Shown one piece after another: positions 8,531 to 16,682 of a stretch of DNA of 64,000 bases. Under the pieces are notes generated by a model that saw only the letters and a list, made by a program, of their open reading frames with translations, ran no database searches and was not told the DNA's origin. Position numbers and translations under genes: made by a program. How positions within the stretch are numbered: position 1 is the first letter of the stretch; every line of letters starts with the position of its first letter. The stretch is from Streptomyces carminius (GTDB lineage Bacteria; Actinomycetota; Actinomycetes; Streptomycetales; Streptomycetaceae): NCBI RefSeq assembly GCF_002794255.1, contig NZ_PGGW01000011.1, positions 269,975-333,974 on the forward strand. Reading direction: 5' to 3'.

Positions 8531-9325
8531 ATGATGGGACCGGCGCATTCGCTGTCGGGAGCGGCGGCATGGCTGCTGGTGGGGGCGGTGACGTACAGCC
8601 TGGACCGGCCGATGCCCTGGCCGGTGCTGCTGGTCGGTGCGCTGATCTGCGCGGGCGCGGCGCTGGCCCCCGACCTCGACCACAAGTCGGCGACGATCTC
8701 CCGGGCCTTCGGCCCGTTCTCCAAATGGCTGTGCGTGGTGATCGAGCGGCTGTCGTGCGCGGTCTACAAGGCCACCCGCAAGTCCGGGGACCCCAGCCGG
8801 GCGGGCGGCCACCGCACCCTCACCCACACCTGGCTGTGGGCGGTGGCGGTGGGGGCGGGCTTCTCGGCGCTGGCGGTGCTGGGCGGCCGCTGGGCGGTCC
8901 TGGGCATTCTCTTCGTCCACCTGGTGCTGGCCGTCGAGGGGCTGCTGTGGCGGGCGGCACGGGTCTCCAGCGATGTCCTGGTCTGGCTGCTGGGTGCGAC
9001 CAGCGCCTGGATACTGGCCGGCGTCCTGGACAGGCCGGGCAACGGGGCGGACTGGCTGTTCACCGGAGCCGGACAGGAGTACCTGTGGCTCGGGCTGCCG
9101 ATCGTGCTCGGTTCCCTGGTCCACAACGTCGGCGACTCCATCACCGTCTCCGGCTGCCCGATACTGTGGCCGATCCCCGTGGGAAGCAGGCGCTGGTATC
9201 CGCTGGGCCCGCCCAAGCCGGTGCGCTTCAAGGCGGGCAGCTGGGTGGAGCTGAAGATCCTGATGCCGGGATTCATGCTGACCGGCGCGCTGAGCGGGCT
9301 GTGGGCCCTGGGGTTCGCCGGCTGA
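8531..9325 (+). CDS. YdjM-like membrane-bound metal-dependent hydrolase
   Basis: A 264-residue integral membrane protein of the YdjM (PF04307) family of predicted metal-dependent hydrolases. The family pattern is present: an N-terminal GPAHSLSG with a helix, APDLDHKSATISR on the first cytosolic turn, GGHRTLTHTWLWA with the conserved His pair, and LVHNVGDSITVSG with a further His/Asp. About five hydrophobic helices are visible. These acidic and His residues are the expected metal ligands, but no substrate is established. ATG codons at 8531 and 8534 are both possible starts behind a G-rich stretch. The gene is alone and ends against the convergent ABC exporter operon. Confidence 0.85.
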   Translation: MMGPAHSLSGAAAWLLVGAVTYSLDRPMPWPVLLVGALICAGAALAPDLDHKSATISRAFGPFSKWLCVVIERLSCAVYKATRKSGDPSRAGGHRTLTHTWLWAVAVGAGFSALAVLGGRWAVLGILFVHLVLAVEGLLWRAARVSSDVLVWLLGATSAWILAGVLDRPGNGADWLFTGAGQEYLWLGLPIVLGSLVHNVGDSITVSGCPILWPIPVGSRRWYPLGPPKPVRFKAGSWVELKILMPGFMLTGALSGLWALGFAG

Positions 9326-9326
9326 A

Positions 9327-9410
9327 CCCGTCCGGCCCTCCCCGCGCCGCCGGCGCGCTCCGGCGAGGAGGGGCCGGCGGTGCGGGTGGTCCGGGCGGTG
9401 CCCGGACGGG
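9327..9410. terminator. Long inverted repeat between convergent genes
   Basis: CCCGTCCGG (9327-9335) and CCGGACGGG (9402-9410) are perfect 9-bp arms just inside the two convergent stop codons. A shorter CGCGCCG/CGGCGCG hairpin (9343-9357) lies between them. Together they suit a bidirectional terminator. Confidence 0.5.
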
Positions 9411-9411
9411 C

Positions 9412-11193
9412 TCAGCCGTGCCAGGAGCGCCACAGCGCCGCGTAGGCGCCGTCCGCGGCGACCAGGTCGTCGTGGCTGCCCAGCTCGCTGATCCTGCCGT
9501 TCTCCACCACCGCGATCAGGTCCGCGTCGTGCGCGGTGTGCAGCCGGTGGGCGATCGCCACCACGGTGCGTCCCCGGAGCACCCGGGCGAGCGAGCGCTC
9601 CAGCCGCCGGGCGGCACGCGGGTCCAGCAGCGAGGTCGCCTCGTCCAGCACGAGGGTGTGCGGATCGGCCAGCACCAGCCGGGCCAGCGCGATCTGCTGG
9701 GCCCGGGCAGGGGTGACCGCCAGTCCGCCGGAACCGACCTCACTGTCCAGGCCGTCCACCAGACCACGTGCCCAGCCGTCGGCGTCCACCGCCGCCAGCG
9801 CGCTCCACAGTTCGGTGTCGGAGGCGTCCGCCCTCGCCAGCCGCAGGTTGTCGCGCAGCGAACCGACGAAGACATGGTGCTCCTGGTTGACCAGCGCCAC
9901 ATGCTCGCGCACCCGCTCCGCGGGCATCCGGGCGAGCTCGGCGCCGCCGAGGGTGACCGAGCCCGTCCGCGGGGCGTAGACGCCGGCCAGCAGCCGCCCC
10001 AGCGTCGACTTGCCCGCGCCCGACGGACCGACCAGCGCGACCCGGGTACCGGGCGCCACGTCCAGCGACACACCGTGCAGTACGTCGTCGCCGGCCCGGT
10101 AGCCGAACCGCACCTCGTCGGCCCGCACCTCGCGGCCCGCGGGCTCCACCGTGCCGTCACCGGTGTCCGGGTCGATCTCCCGTACCCCGACCAGCCGGGC
10201 GAGGGAGACCTGGGCCACCTGGAGCTCGTCGTACCAGCGCAGGATCATGCCGATCGGCTCGACCAGCATCTGGGCGAGCAGCGCACCGGTGGTCAGCTCG
10301 CCCACCGAGATCCAGCCCTCCAGCACGAAGAGACCGCCGAGCATCAGCACCAAACCCAGGATCAGCACGTTGAACGCGTTGACCACGGGAAAGATCACGG
10401 TCCGCAGCCACAGAGTGCGCCTCTCCCAGGCGGTCCACTCGCGGATACGGCGTTCGGACAGGGCCACCCGGCGAGTGCCCAGCCGGTGGGCCTCCACGGT
10501 CCGTCCCGCGTCCACGGTCTCGGCCAGTGCCGCGGCGACGGCGGCGTAGCCCGCCGCCTCGGAGCGGTAGGCACCCGGCGCCCGCCGGTAGTACCAGCGG
10601 CAGCCCACCAGCAGCACCGGCAGGGCGACCACCACGGCCACCGCCAGCGGCGGCGCGGTGAACGTGAGCGCCCCCAGCAGCAGCCCCGCCCAGACGACAC
10701 CGATGGACAGCTGCGGCACCGCCTCCCGCATGGCGCCCGCCAGCCGGTCGATGTCGGTGGTGATCCGGGACAGCAGATCTCCGGTCCCGGCCCGCTCCAG
10801 CACGCCCGGCGGCAGCCCCACCGAGCGGACGAGGAAGTCCTCGCGCAGATCCGCCAGCATGCGCTCGCCCAGCACGGCCCCGCGCAGCCGTACCTGCCGC
10901 ACGAACAGGGCCTGGACGGCCAGGGCGACGGCGAACAGGACGACGGTACGTTCCAGGTGCAGCTCGCGGGCCCCGGCGGCGAGATCCTCCACCACACGCC
11001 CCAGCAGCTGGGGGCCGACCATGGAGGCCACCACCGCCACCGTGTTCACCGCCACCAGCGCCGCGAACGCGCCGCGGTGCCGCCGCAGCAGCTCACCGGT
11101 GTAGGCGCGCACGGTCCGCGGGGCGCCGACCGGCAGGGTCGTGGCCGACTCCGGCGCGGCCGGATCGTACTCGGGGGGCGGGACTCCGATCAT
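9412..11193 (-). CDS. ABC exporter half-transporter A (intact Walker A, no LSGGQ)
   Basis: A fused membrane/ATPase half-exporter (593 aa) with six membrane helices (about 40-310) and a nucleotide-binding domain (about 355-593). Walker A is GPSGAGKST (389-397), the Q-loop lies in LVNQEHHVF, Walker B is LVLDEAT (514-520) with the catalytic Glu, and the switch His is 549 (AIAHR). The signature LSGGQ is missing: the position reads LAVTPARAQQ (491-500). It begins with an ATGA overlap on the upstream gene's stop, so the two products are translationally coupled and very likely form a heterodimer. Close Streptomyces relatives, as I recall them, show a similar altered signature, so this is not a sequencing error. 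The substrate is unknown. Confidence 0.93.
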   Translation of the reverse strand: MIGVPPPEYDPAAPESATTLPVGAPRTVRAYTGELLRRHRGAFAALVAVNTVAVVASMVGPQLLGRVVEDLAAGARELHLERTVVLFAVALAVQALFVRQVRLRGAVLGERMLADLREDFLVRSVGLPPGVLERAGTGDLLSRITTDIDRLAGAMREAVPQLSIGVVWAGLLLGALTFTAPPLAVAVVVALPVLLVGCRWYYRRAPGAYRSEAAGYAAVAAALAETVDAGRTVEAHRLGTRRVALSERRIREWTAWERRTLWLRTVIFPVVNAFNVLILGLVLMLGGLFVLEGWISVGELTTGALLAQMLVEPIGMILRWYDELQVAQVSLARLVGVREIDPDTGDGTVEPAGREVRADEVRFGYRAGDDVLHGVSLDVAPGTRVALVGPSGAGKSTLGRLLAGVYAPRTGSVTLGGAELARMPAERVREHVALVNQEHHVFVGSLRDNLRLARADASDTELWSALAAVDADGWARGLVDGLDSEVGSGGLAVTPARAQQIALARLVLADPHTLVLDEATSLLDPRAARRLERSLARVLRGRTVVAIAHRLHTAHDADLIAVVENGRISELGSHDDLVAADGAYAALWRSWHG

Positions 11194-13112
11194 GCCCTCT
11201 CCTCCATCCGCTCGCGCCCGCGCTCCCGCGGCCGCCGGACCTCTCCGGCCGCACCGCCGGTACCGCCGTCATCCCTGTCGTCACCGTCACCGGCGCCGAT
11301 GCCATCGCCGCCACCGCCACCGCCACCGCCACCACCCGCCACATCGCCGGTGTCGCGGGTGACCACCGCGCGGTACTCCGCTCCGTTCGCCAGCAGTTCC
11401 CGGTGGGTGCCGACGGCGGCCACCGCACCGCCCCGGACGAACACCACCCGGTCGGCCCGGTCCAGCAGCGGCGGGCTGGCGGAGAACACCACCGTGGTGC
11501 GGCCTGCGCGGATCTGCCGCAGTGCGTCGGCGATCCGGGCCTCGGTGTGCGAGTCCACCGCGCTGGTCGGCTCGTCCAGCACCAGCACCCCGGGGTCGGC
11601 GACCAGTGACCGGGCCAGTGCCAGCCGCTGGCGCTGGCCACCCGACAGGGACCTGCCGCGCTCGGTGATCCGCGCCTCCATCGGGTCCCCGTCCGGGCCG
11701 CCGGTGCCGCCGCGGGCCAGGGCGTCGAGCACATCGCCGCACTGGGCGGCCTCCAGCGCCCGCCGGGGGGTGACCGAGCCGGGCGAGGGCACGTCGAGCA
11801 GTTCCCGCAGCGTGCCCGACAGCAGTACCGGATCCTTGTCCTGCACCAGTACGGCGGTACGGGCCGCCGCCGGCGGCACCTCGTCCAGGGGTACCCCGCC
11901 CAGCAGCACCGACGGCGCCTCCTCGTCCCGGGCGGTGCCGTGCCCGCCCAGCCGTTCGGCGAGCCGTCCGGCCGAATCCGGGTCGCCGCACACCACCGCG
12001 GTGAGCCGTCCGTCCGGTGCGAGCAGCCCGCTCACCGGGTCGTACAGATCACCGCGGGGCACCTCGGTGACTCCGTGCCCGGCGTGCCCGGCGTGCCCGG
12101 CGTGCCCGGTTCCCGACCGGCGCCGCAGTGCCAGGATCCGGGCCGCCCGTTTCGCCGAGGGCCGGGCGAAGGAGCAGGCCATGGCGAACTCCTGGAACAG
12201 CCGCAGCGGGAAGAGCAGGAAGGTCACCGCGCCGTACACCGCCACCAGCTCGCCCACGGCGATCCGGCCGTCCAGCACCAGCCGGGCACCGAACCACACC
12301 ACCGAGATCAGCAGCAGCCCGGACAGGGCCACCTGCACGGCGTCGATCAGCGACCACATCCGCGCGGTGCGCACCGCCGCCCGCCGCACCTCCTGCGAGG
12401 CCCGCCGGTACCGGGCCAGGAACAGCTCCTCCCCACCGATGCCGCGCAGCACCCGCAGCCCGGCGACGGTGTCCGCGGCCAGCTCGGTGGCCCGGCCCGC
12501 CTTCGCGCGCTGCGCGTCGGCGCGCCGGGTCGCGGGTGGCAGCAACGGCAGCACGGCCAGTACCAGTACCAGCACGCCCAGGGCCACCAGGCCGCCCAGC
12601 AGCGGTTCGTACACCACCAGGGCCGTGCACACCCCGACCGTGCCCAGCAGCGCCGCGCCGAAGCGGGAGGCGCTCTCCACACACCAGCCGATCTTCTCGA
12701 TGTCGCCGGTGGAGACGGCGACGACCTCCCCGGCCGCCACCCGCCGGGTCAGGGCGGCCCCCAGTTCCGCGGTCCGCCGTACCAGCAGTTGCTGTATCCG
12801 GGCCGCCGCGGTGACCCAGTTGGTGACGGCGGTGCGGTGCAGCATGGTGTCGCCGACCGTGACCGCCAGCCCCAGTACCGTCATCAGCGCGCCCGCCGTG
12901 GTGAGCCCTCTCCCGGAGCGGTCGGCGGCGGCCTGCACGGCCAGCCCCACGGCCAGCGGGAAGGCGGCGACCGCCGTCATGTGGAGAGTGCCCCAGGCCA
13001 GGGATCTGAGCTGGCCGCCGAGCTGCGCGCGGTACAGCCAGAGCATGAGACGGAGTCCGGACCGGGTGTCGGGATCACCGGGATCGGAGTACGGAAGATC
13101 GCGAATCTGCAT
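11190..13112 (-). CDS. ABC exporter half-transporter B (intact LSGGQ, degenerate Walker A)
   Basis: The first gene of the exporter pair (640 aa from the ATG giving MQIRDLPYSD; a longer frame exists but its extra residues look non-coding). Six membrane helices span about 30-310. The nucleotide-binding domain keeps LSGGQRQRLALAR (489 on) and Walker B LVLDEPT (510-516). Walker A is destroyed: VVCGDPDSAGRLAERL near 376 has no GK[ST]. The switch His is a Ser (VVFSASPPLL, about 546). A (GHA)n linker (about 335-346), made by four perfect 9-bp repeats, separates the halves. The C terminus is a Gly run followed by an Asp/Arg-rich tail (591-640). Its losses are complementary to those of its partner. 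Confidence 0.92.
   Translation of the reverse strand: MQIRDLPYSDPGDPDTRSGLRLMLWLYRAQLGGQLRSLAWGTLHMTAVAAFPLAVGLAVQAAADRSGRGLTTAGALMTVLGLAVTVGDTMLHRTAVTNWVTAAARIQQLLVRRTAELGAALTRRVAAGEVVAVSTGDIEKIGWCVESASRFGAALLGTVGVCTALVVYEPLLGGLVALGVLVLVLAVLPLLPPATRRADAQRAKAGRATELAADTVAGLRVLRGIGGEELFLARYRRASQEVRRAAVRTARMWSLIDAVQVALSGLLLISVVWFGARLVLDGRIAVGELVAVYGAVTFLLFPLRLFQEFAMACSFARPSAKRAARILALRRRSGTGHAGHAGHAGHGVTEVPRGDLYDPVSGLLAPDGRLTAVVCGDPDSAGRLAERLGGHGTARDEEAPSVLLGGVPLDEVPPAAARTAVLVQDKDPVLLSGTLRELLDVPSPGSVTPRRALEAAQCGDVLDALARGGTGGPDGDPMEARITERGRSLSGGQRQRLALARSLVADPGVLVLDEPTSAVDSHTEARIADALRQIRAGRTTVVFSASPPLLDRADRVVFVRGGAVAAVGTHRELLANGAEYRAVVTRDTGDVAGGGGGGGGGGDGIGAGDGDDRDDGGTGGAAGEVRRPRERGRERMEERA
11298..11339. 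repeat. GGN trinucleotide run coding a poly-Gly tail
   Basis: A run of CCG/CAC-type triplets codes about ten consecutive Gly residues near the C terminus of exporter subunit B, next to a Gly/Asp-rich tail. It is low-complexity sequence of the slippage type. Confidence 0.6.
12074..12109. repeat. Four perfect copies of a 9-bp tandem repeat
   Basis: Unit CGTGCCCGG, four perfect copies, in frame in exporter subunit B. They encode Gly-His-Ala repeats in the linker between the membrane domain and the ATPase domain. Confidence 0.95.
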
Positions 13113-13433
13113 GGCGTCCCAGGGGCGGTCTCGGCGGCGGGGCAACCGTGCAAGGCTCCTCCGGTATCCGTCGGCGGGGCAAAGGATTTTCCGCATGGCC
13201 GCGCACGGCCGCGCACGACCGGCCCCCACCGCACTCCTCCGATCTTCCCGCGCCGCCCCTGCACCGCTCCGTCGCCTCCGCCGGGCCGGCCCGCGGGTGC
13301 CGCCGGTGCGCCCGGGCGGCCGTGACGGACGGCCGGGAGAGCCCGGTCCGCCGGGCCGCCCGGCCCACCGCTCCCGGCCGTAGGCTGGTGAACCGGCCGC
13401 CCCTCATCGACCCTCCACCGCCGAAGGAGTGCG
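13113..13433. other. Divergent intergenic region between two ABC exporter loci
   Basis: This 321-nt region separates the exporter pair from the third exporter and must hold both promoters. I see an AT-rich patch (AAAGGATTTTCC, near 13180) and a perfect 10-bp direct repeat GCCGCGCACG beside it. I see no clear -35/-10 pair or palindrome that I would defend. Confidence 0.4.
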
Positions 13434-15290
13434 TTGCACCACGACGAACCCGCCTGGACCCCGCCGCCCCGGGAGAAGGGCGCACCGCAGCCGCCCGCCC
13501 AGCTGAGCCGCATCCTGCGGCTGTTCCGTCCCTACCGGGGGCGGCTGGCAGTGGTCGGCCTGCTCGTCGGAGCGTCCTCGCTGGTCTCGGTCGCCTCCCC
13601 GTTCCTGCTGCGCGAGATCCTCGACGTGGCGATCCCGCAGCAGCGCACCGGCCTGCTGTCCCTGCTCGCCCTCGGCATGATCGCCACAGCGGTGCTGACC
13701 AGTGTCTTCAACGTCCTCCAGACGCTGATCAGCACCACGGTCGGCCAGCGTGTCATGCACGATCTGCGCACCGGCGTCTACGCCAAGCTCCAGCGGATGC
13801 CCCTGGCGTTCTTCACCCGCACCCGCACCGGCGAGGTCCAGTCCCGCATCGCCAACGACATCGGCGGCATGCAGGCCACCGTCACCTCCACCGCGACCTC
13901 CCTGGTGTCCAACCTCACCAGCGTGGTGGCGACCCTCGTCGCCATGCTGGCGCTGGACTGGCGGCTGACGATCGTCTCGCTGGTGCTGCTGCCGCTGTTC
14001 GTCTGGATCAGCCGCCGGGTCGGCCGCGAGCGCAAGACGATCGCCACCCGGCGGCAGCGGCAGATGGCCGCGATGTCGGCGATGGTGACCGAGTCGCTGT
14101 CGGTCAGCGGCATCCTGCTGGGCCGCACCATGGGCCGCGCCGACTCCCTGACCCGGGTCTTCGCCGACGAGTCCGACCGCCTGGCGGACCTGGAGGTCCG
14201 CGCCAACATGGCCGGGCGCTGGCGCATGTCGGTCATCGGCATCGTGATGGCCGCCATCCCGGCGCTGCTGTACTGGACGGCCGGGCTGCTCCTCCAGCTC
14301 GGCGGCCCGGCCTTCTCCATCGGGACGCTGGTCGCCTTCGTCACCCTCCAGCAGGGCCTGCTGCGGCCGACCGTCTCGCTGCTGAACACCGGCGTGCAGA
14401 TACAGACCTCACTGGCCCTCTTCCAGCGCATCTTCGAGTACCTGGACCTGCCGGTGGACATCACCGAGCCCGCTCGGCCCGTACGGCTGGCCCGGGCACG
14501 CGGCGAGGTCCGCTTCGAGGACGTCTCCTTCTCCTACGATCCGGCCGCCGGCTCCCCCACCCTCAGCGGCATCGACCTGACCGTCCCCGCGGGCGGCAGC
14601 CTCGCCGTCGTCGGCCCCACCGGCTCCGGCAAGAGCACGCTGAGCTATCTGGTGCCCCGGCTGTACGACGTCACCTCCGGCCGGGTCACCATCGACGGGA
14701 TCGACGTACGGGACCTGGACTTCGACTCCCTGGCCCGGGCGGTGGGCGTGGTCTCCCAGGAGACCTATCTCTTCCACGCCTCCGTCGCGGACAACCTCCG
14801 CTTCGCCCGGCCCGGTGCCACGGACGCCGAGCTGGAGGCTGCGGCGCGCGCCGCCCAGATCCACGACCACATCGCCTCGCTGCCCCAGGGGTACGACACC
14901 CTCGTCGGCGAGCGCGGTTACCGCTTCTCGGGCGGTGAGAAGCAGCGGCTGGCCATCGCCCGGACGATCCTGCGCGATCCGCCCGTCCTCATCCTCGACG
15001 AGGCCACCAGTGCCCTGGACACCCGTACCGAGCAGGCGGTCCAGCGGGCGATCGACGCCCTGTCCTCGGGACGTACGACGCTGACGATCGCCCACCGGCT
15101 GTCGACGATCCGCGACGCCGACCAGATCCTCGTCCTCGACGGCGGCCGGATCGCCGAGCGCGGCACCCACGAAGAGCTCCTCGCCCGCGACGGACGCTAC
15201 GCGGCCCTGCTGCGCCGTGACGCCGTCCTGCCCGCCGCTCCGGAGCCGGCCGCTCCGGAGCCCGGAGCGACGGAGCCGGCCTCCGCCTGA
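13434..15290 (+). CDS. ABC exporter, fused membrane and ATPase domains
   Basis: A complete type IV ABC exporter half-transporter (618 aa), likely homodimeric. Six membrane helices lie in about 35-320. Motifs are canonical: Walker A GPTGSGKST (about 394), FSGGEKQRLAIAR (about 498), Walker B LILDEATSALD (about 519), and the switch His in TIAHRLST. The start is a TTG at 13434 behind GAAGGAG; no ATG or GTG fits better. The C terminus is a Pro/Ala/Glu tail with three EPxAPEP-like units. It is divergent from the heterodimeric exporter pair. All three share a neighbourhood but there is no proof of a joint function. The substrate is unknown; the family includes lipid and drug exporters. Confidence 0.92.
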   Translation: MHHDEPAWTPPPREKGAPQPPAQLSRILRLFRPYRGRLAVVGLLVGASSLVSVASPFLLREILDVAIPQQRTGLLSLLALGMIATAVLTSVFNVLQTLISTTVGQRVMHDLRTGVYAKLQRMPLAFFTRTRTGEVQSRIANDIGGMQATVTSTATSLVSNLTSVVATLVAMLALDWRLTIVSLVLLPLFVWISRRVGRERKTIATRRQRQMAAMSAMVTESLSVSGILLGRTMGRADSLTRVFADESDRLADLEVRANMAGRWRMSVIGIVMAAIPALLYWTAGLLLQLGGPAFSIGTLVAFVTLQQGLLRPTVSLLNTGVQIQTSLALFQRIFEYLDLPVDITEPARPVRLARARGEVRFEDVSFSYDPAAGSPTLSGIDLTVPAGGSLAVVGPTGSGKSTLSYLVPRLYDVTSGRVTIDGIDVRDLDFDSLARAVGVVSQETYLFHASVADNLRFARPGATDAELEAAARAAQIHDHIASLPQGYDTLVGERGYRFSGGEKQRLAIARTILRDPPVLILDEATSALDTRTEQAVQRAIDALSSGRTTLTIAHRLSTIRDADQILVLDGGRIAERGTHEELLARDGRYAALLRRDAVLPAAPEPAAPEPGATEPASA

Positions 15291-15293
15291 GCC

Positions 15294-15313
15294 GTCCGGA
15301 CACCGGCCCGGAC
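15294..15313 (+). terminator. Possible hairpin terminator after the third ABC exporter gene
   Basis: GTCCGG (15294-15299) pairs with CCGGAC (15308-15313) across an 8-nt loop, 4 nt after the stop codon. The stem is short, so the call is weak. Confidence 0.35.
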
Positions 15314-15348
15314 ATCGCTGTCGGTGCCATGGGGCAGAATCCGGCGGC

Positions 15349-15732
15349 ATGACTGGTGACTGGACTACCCGAGCGGTGATCGAACGGTACTGGTCCGCGG
15401 CGCAGGCCAGGGACTGGGACGCCTTCGGAGCCCTGCTGGCGCCCGGTGTCGTCTACGAGCTGCCCCAGACCCGCGAACGGGTCCGCGGCCGGGAGGCCTA
15501 CGTGCGTTTCAACGCCGAGTACCCCGGCGCCTGGCGGGTGACCGTGGAGCGCGTCGTGGCCGAGGAGCGCCGGGGCGTGAGCTGGACGAGCTTCACCGTG
15601 GACGGCGACACCGTGCCCGGACTGTGCTTCTTCACCCTGGACGGCGACGGGCTGATCGACACCGTCACCGACTTCTGGCCCGAGCCGTACGAGCCGCCCG
15701 CCGGCCGGGAGCACCTGGTCGAGCGCTACTGA
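15349..15732 (+). CDS. SnoaL-like / NTF2-fold protein
   Basis: A 127-residue protein with the NTF2-like alpha+beta barrel pattern: an N-terminal helix (VIERYWSAAQARDWDAFGAL), then LAPGVVYELPQTRERVRGRE and beta strands that include SWTSFTVDGDTVPGLCFFTL and DGDGLIDTVTDFWPEPYEPP. The fold is used by SnoaL polyketide cyclases, ketosteroid isomerases and many proteins of unknown role. The motif VRGREAYVRF is typical of the general nuclear transport factor 2 family annotation in Streptomyces. No catalytic assignment is possible. It stands alone after the ABC exporter gene, 58 nt downstream. Confidence 0.8.
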   Translation: MTGDWTTRAVIERYWSAAQARDWDAFGALLAPGVVYELPQTRERVRGREAYVRFNAEYPGAWRVTVERVVAEERRGVSWTSFTVDGDTVPGLCFFTLDGDGLIDTVTDFWPEPYEPPAGREHLVERY

Positions 15733-15766
15733 GCCGGTCGCCCCGGTCGCCCGGCCGGCAGCCCGG

Positions 15767-16204
15767 TCACGACAGCTCGCCCGCCGCGCGCAGCTCGTCG
15801 AAGACCAGCTGGTCCACCGGCGGCACCCGGCCGCGGTCGGCGTAGGACAGCCAGGCGATCTCCTCGATCTCGCTGCTGGCGGCGAGCGTGCCGCGGTGGT
15901 CGCCGGTGTAGCAGGCCATCCTGACCACGACATCCGGTGTGCGGCGGTCGACCGGCGCCTCGTAGGTGCCCACATGGGCGACGCTGCCGGGGACGATCGC
16001 CACGGTCAGTTCCTCCTCGACCTCCCGCAGCAGGGTCTGGACGTCGCTCTCGCCGTCGTGGCGCTTGCCGCCGGGAATGTAGAAGAGTTCCTTGCCGCGG
16101 GTCCGGGTGCCCAGGATCCTGCCGTCGCGCAGGTGGATCCACGCCACCGTGTCGATCAGCCGTGTCCCCGGTCCCGTCACGGCGTCCGTCGTGGCGTCCG
16201 TCAC
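15767..16204 (-). CDS. NUDIX hydrolase
   Basis: A 145-residue NUDIX hydrolase expected to cleave a nucleoside diphosphate linked to another group. The NUDIX box reads GKRHDGESDVQTLLREVEEE followed by LTV, so the GX5EX7REUXEEXGU pattern is intact except for Thr at the last Gly. TVAWIHLRDGRILGTRTRGK and FYIPGG precede it. The GTG start overlaps the stop of the upstream VOC gene as GTGA, which marks a two-gene operon. The substrate cannot be inferred. Confidence 0.87.
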   Translation of the reverse strand: MTDATTDAVTGPGTRLIDTVAWIHLRDGRILGTRTRGKELFYIPGGKRHDGESDVQTLLREVEEELTVAIVPGSVAHVGTYEAPVDRRTPDVVVRMACYTGDHRGTLAASSEIEEIAWLSYADRGRVPPVDQLVFDELRAAGELS

Positions 16205-16596
16205 CGGCCCTCGCTCCCGCCCGGTCCGAGGGAGCCCGGCCTGCGCGGGGTGAACACGCAGAACTCGTTCCCCTCCGGGTCGGCCAGGACGTCCCACTCG
16301 ATCTCCCGATCGCGCCGCCGCACCAGGGTGGCGCCCAGCGCGAGCAGCTCCTCGGTGTCGCCCCAGACGTCGAAGTGCACCCGGTTCTTGCCGGTCTTCG
16401 GCTCGGGCACCGAATGGAACCAGATCACCGGAGCGGCGTCCTGCGGGTGGTGGATGGCCACCGGCCACTCGGGCGGGGGCGGCGGGTGCCCCATCGGCCT
16501 GCGGCGTTCGTATCCCAGCGCGGCGCACCACCAGTCGGCGAGCGCCTGGTGGTCACCGGCGTCCACGACGAGATCCTTCAAACGGGCTGCGGGCAT
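16201..16596 (-). CDS. VOC family (glyoxalase-like) protein
   Basis: A 131-residue single vicinal-oxygen-chelate domain of the Glyoxalase_6 type seen often in actinomycetes. Landmarks are LKDLVVDAGDHQALADWWCA, ALGYERRR, WFHSVPEPKTGKNRVHFDVW and EWDVLADPEGNEFCVF. The HFD and final Glu (GNEF) are at the expected metal-ligand positions. Members act in lyase, dioxygenase or antibiotic-binding roles, and this one cannot be assigned. It is the first gene of a two-gene operon with the NUDIX hydrolase (GTGA overlap). Confidence 0.85.
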   Translation of the reverse strand: MPAARLKDLVVDAGDHQALADWWCAALGYERRRPMGHPPPPPEWPVAIHHPQDAAPVIWFHSVPEPKTGKNRVHFDVWGDTEELLALGATLVRRRDREIEWDVLADPEGNEFCVFTPRRPGSLGPGGSEGR

Positions 16597-16682
16597 GTCC
16601 CCGAGCGTAGTGGCCGGAGACCCGAGGTGTCCCCGGCCACGCCGACCGCCCGCCACCGGGGCGGAACGGGGAACATGGAGTC

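Noticed and set aside
5467..13383. A 2638-codon open frame on the plus strand.
   Set aside because: It is antisense to tesB, the helicase and both exporter genes, has low-complexity Arg/Gln/Gly/His composition and no domain. Long shadow frames are expected opposite GC-rich genes with biased third positions.
13434..13454. A GTG at 13429 as start of the third exporter gene.
   Set aside because: It is out of frame with the protein. The TTG at 13434, behind GAAGGAG, is in frame.
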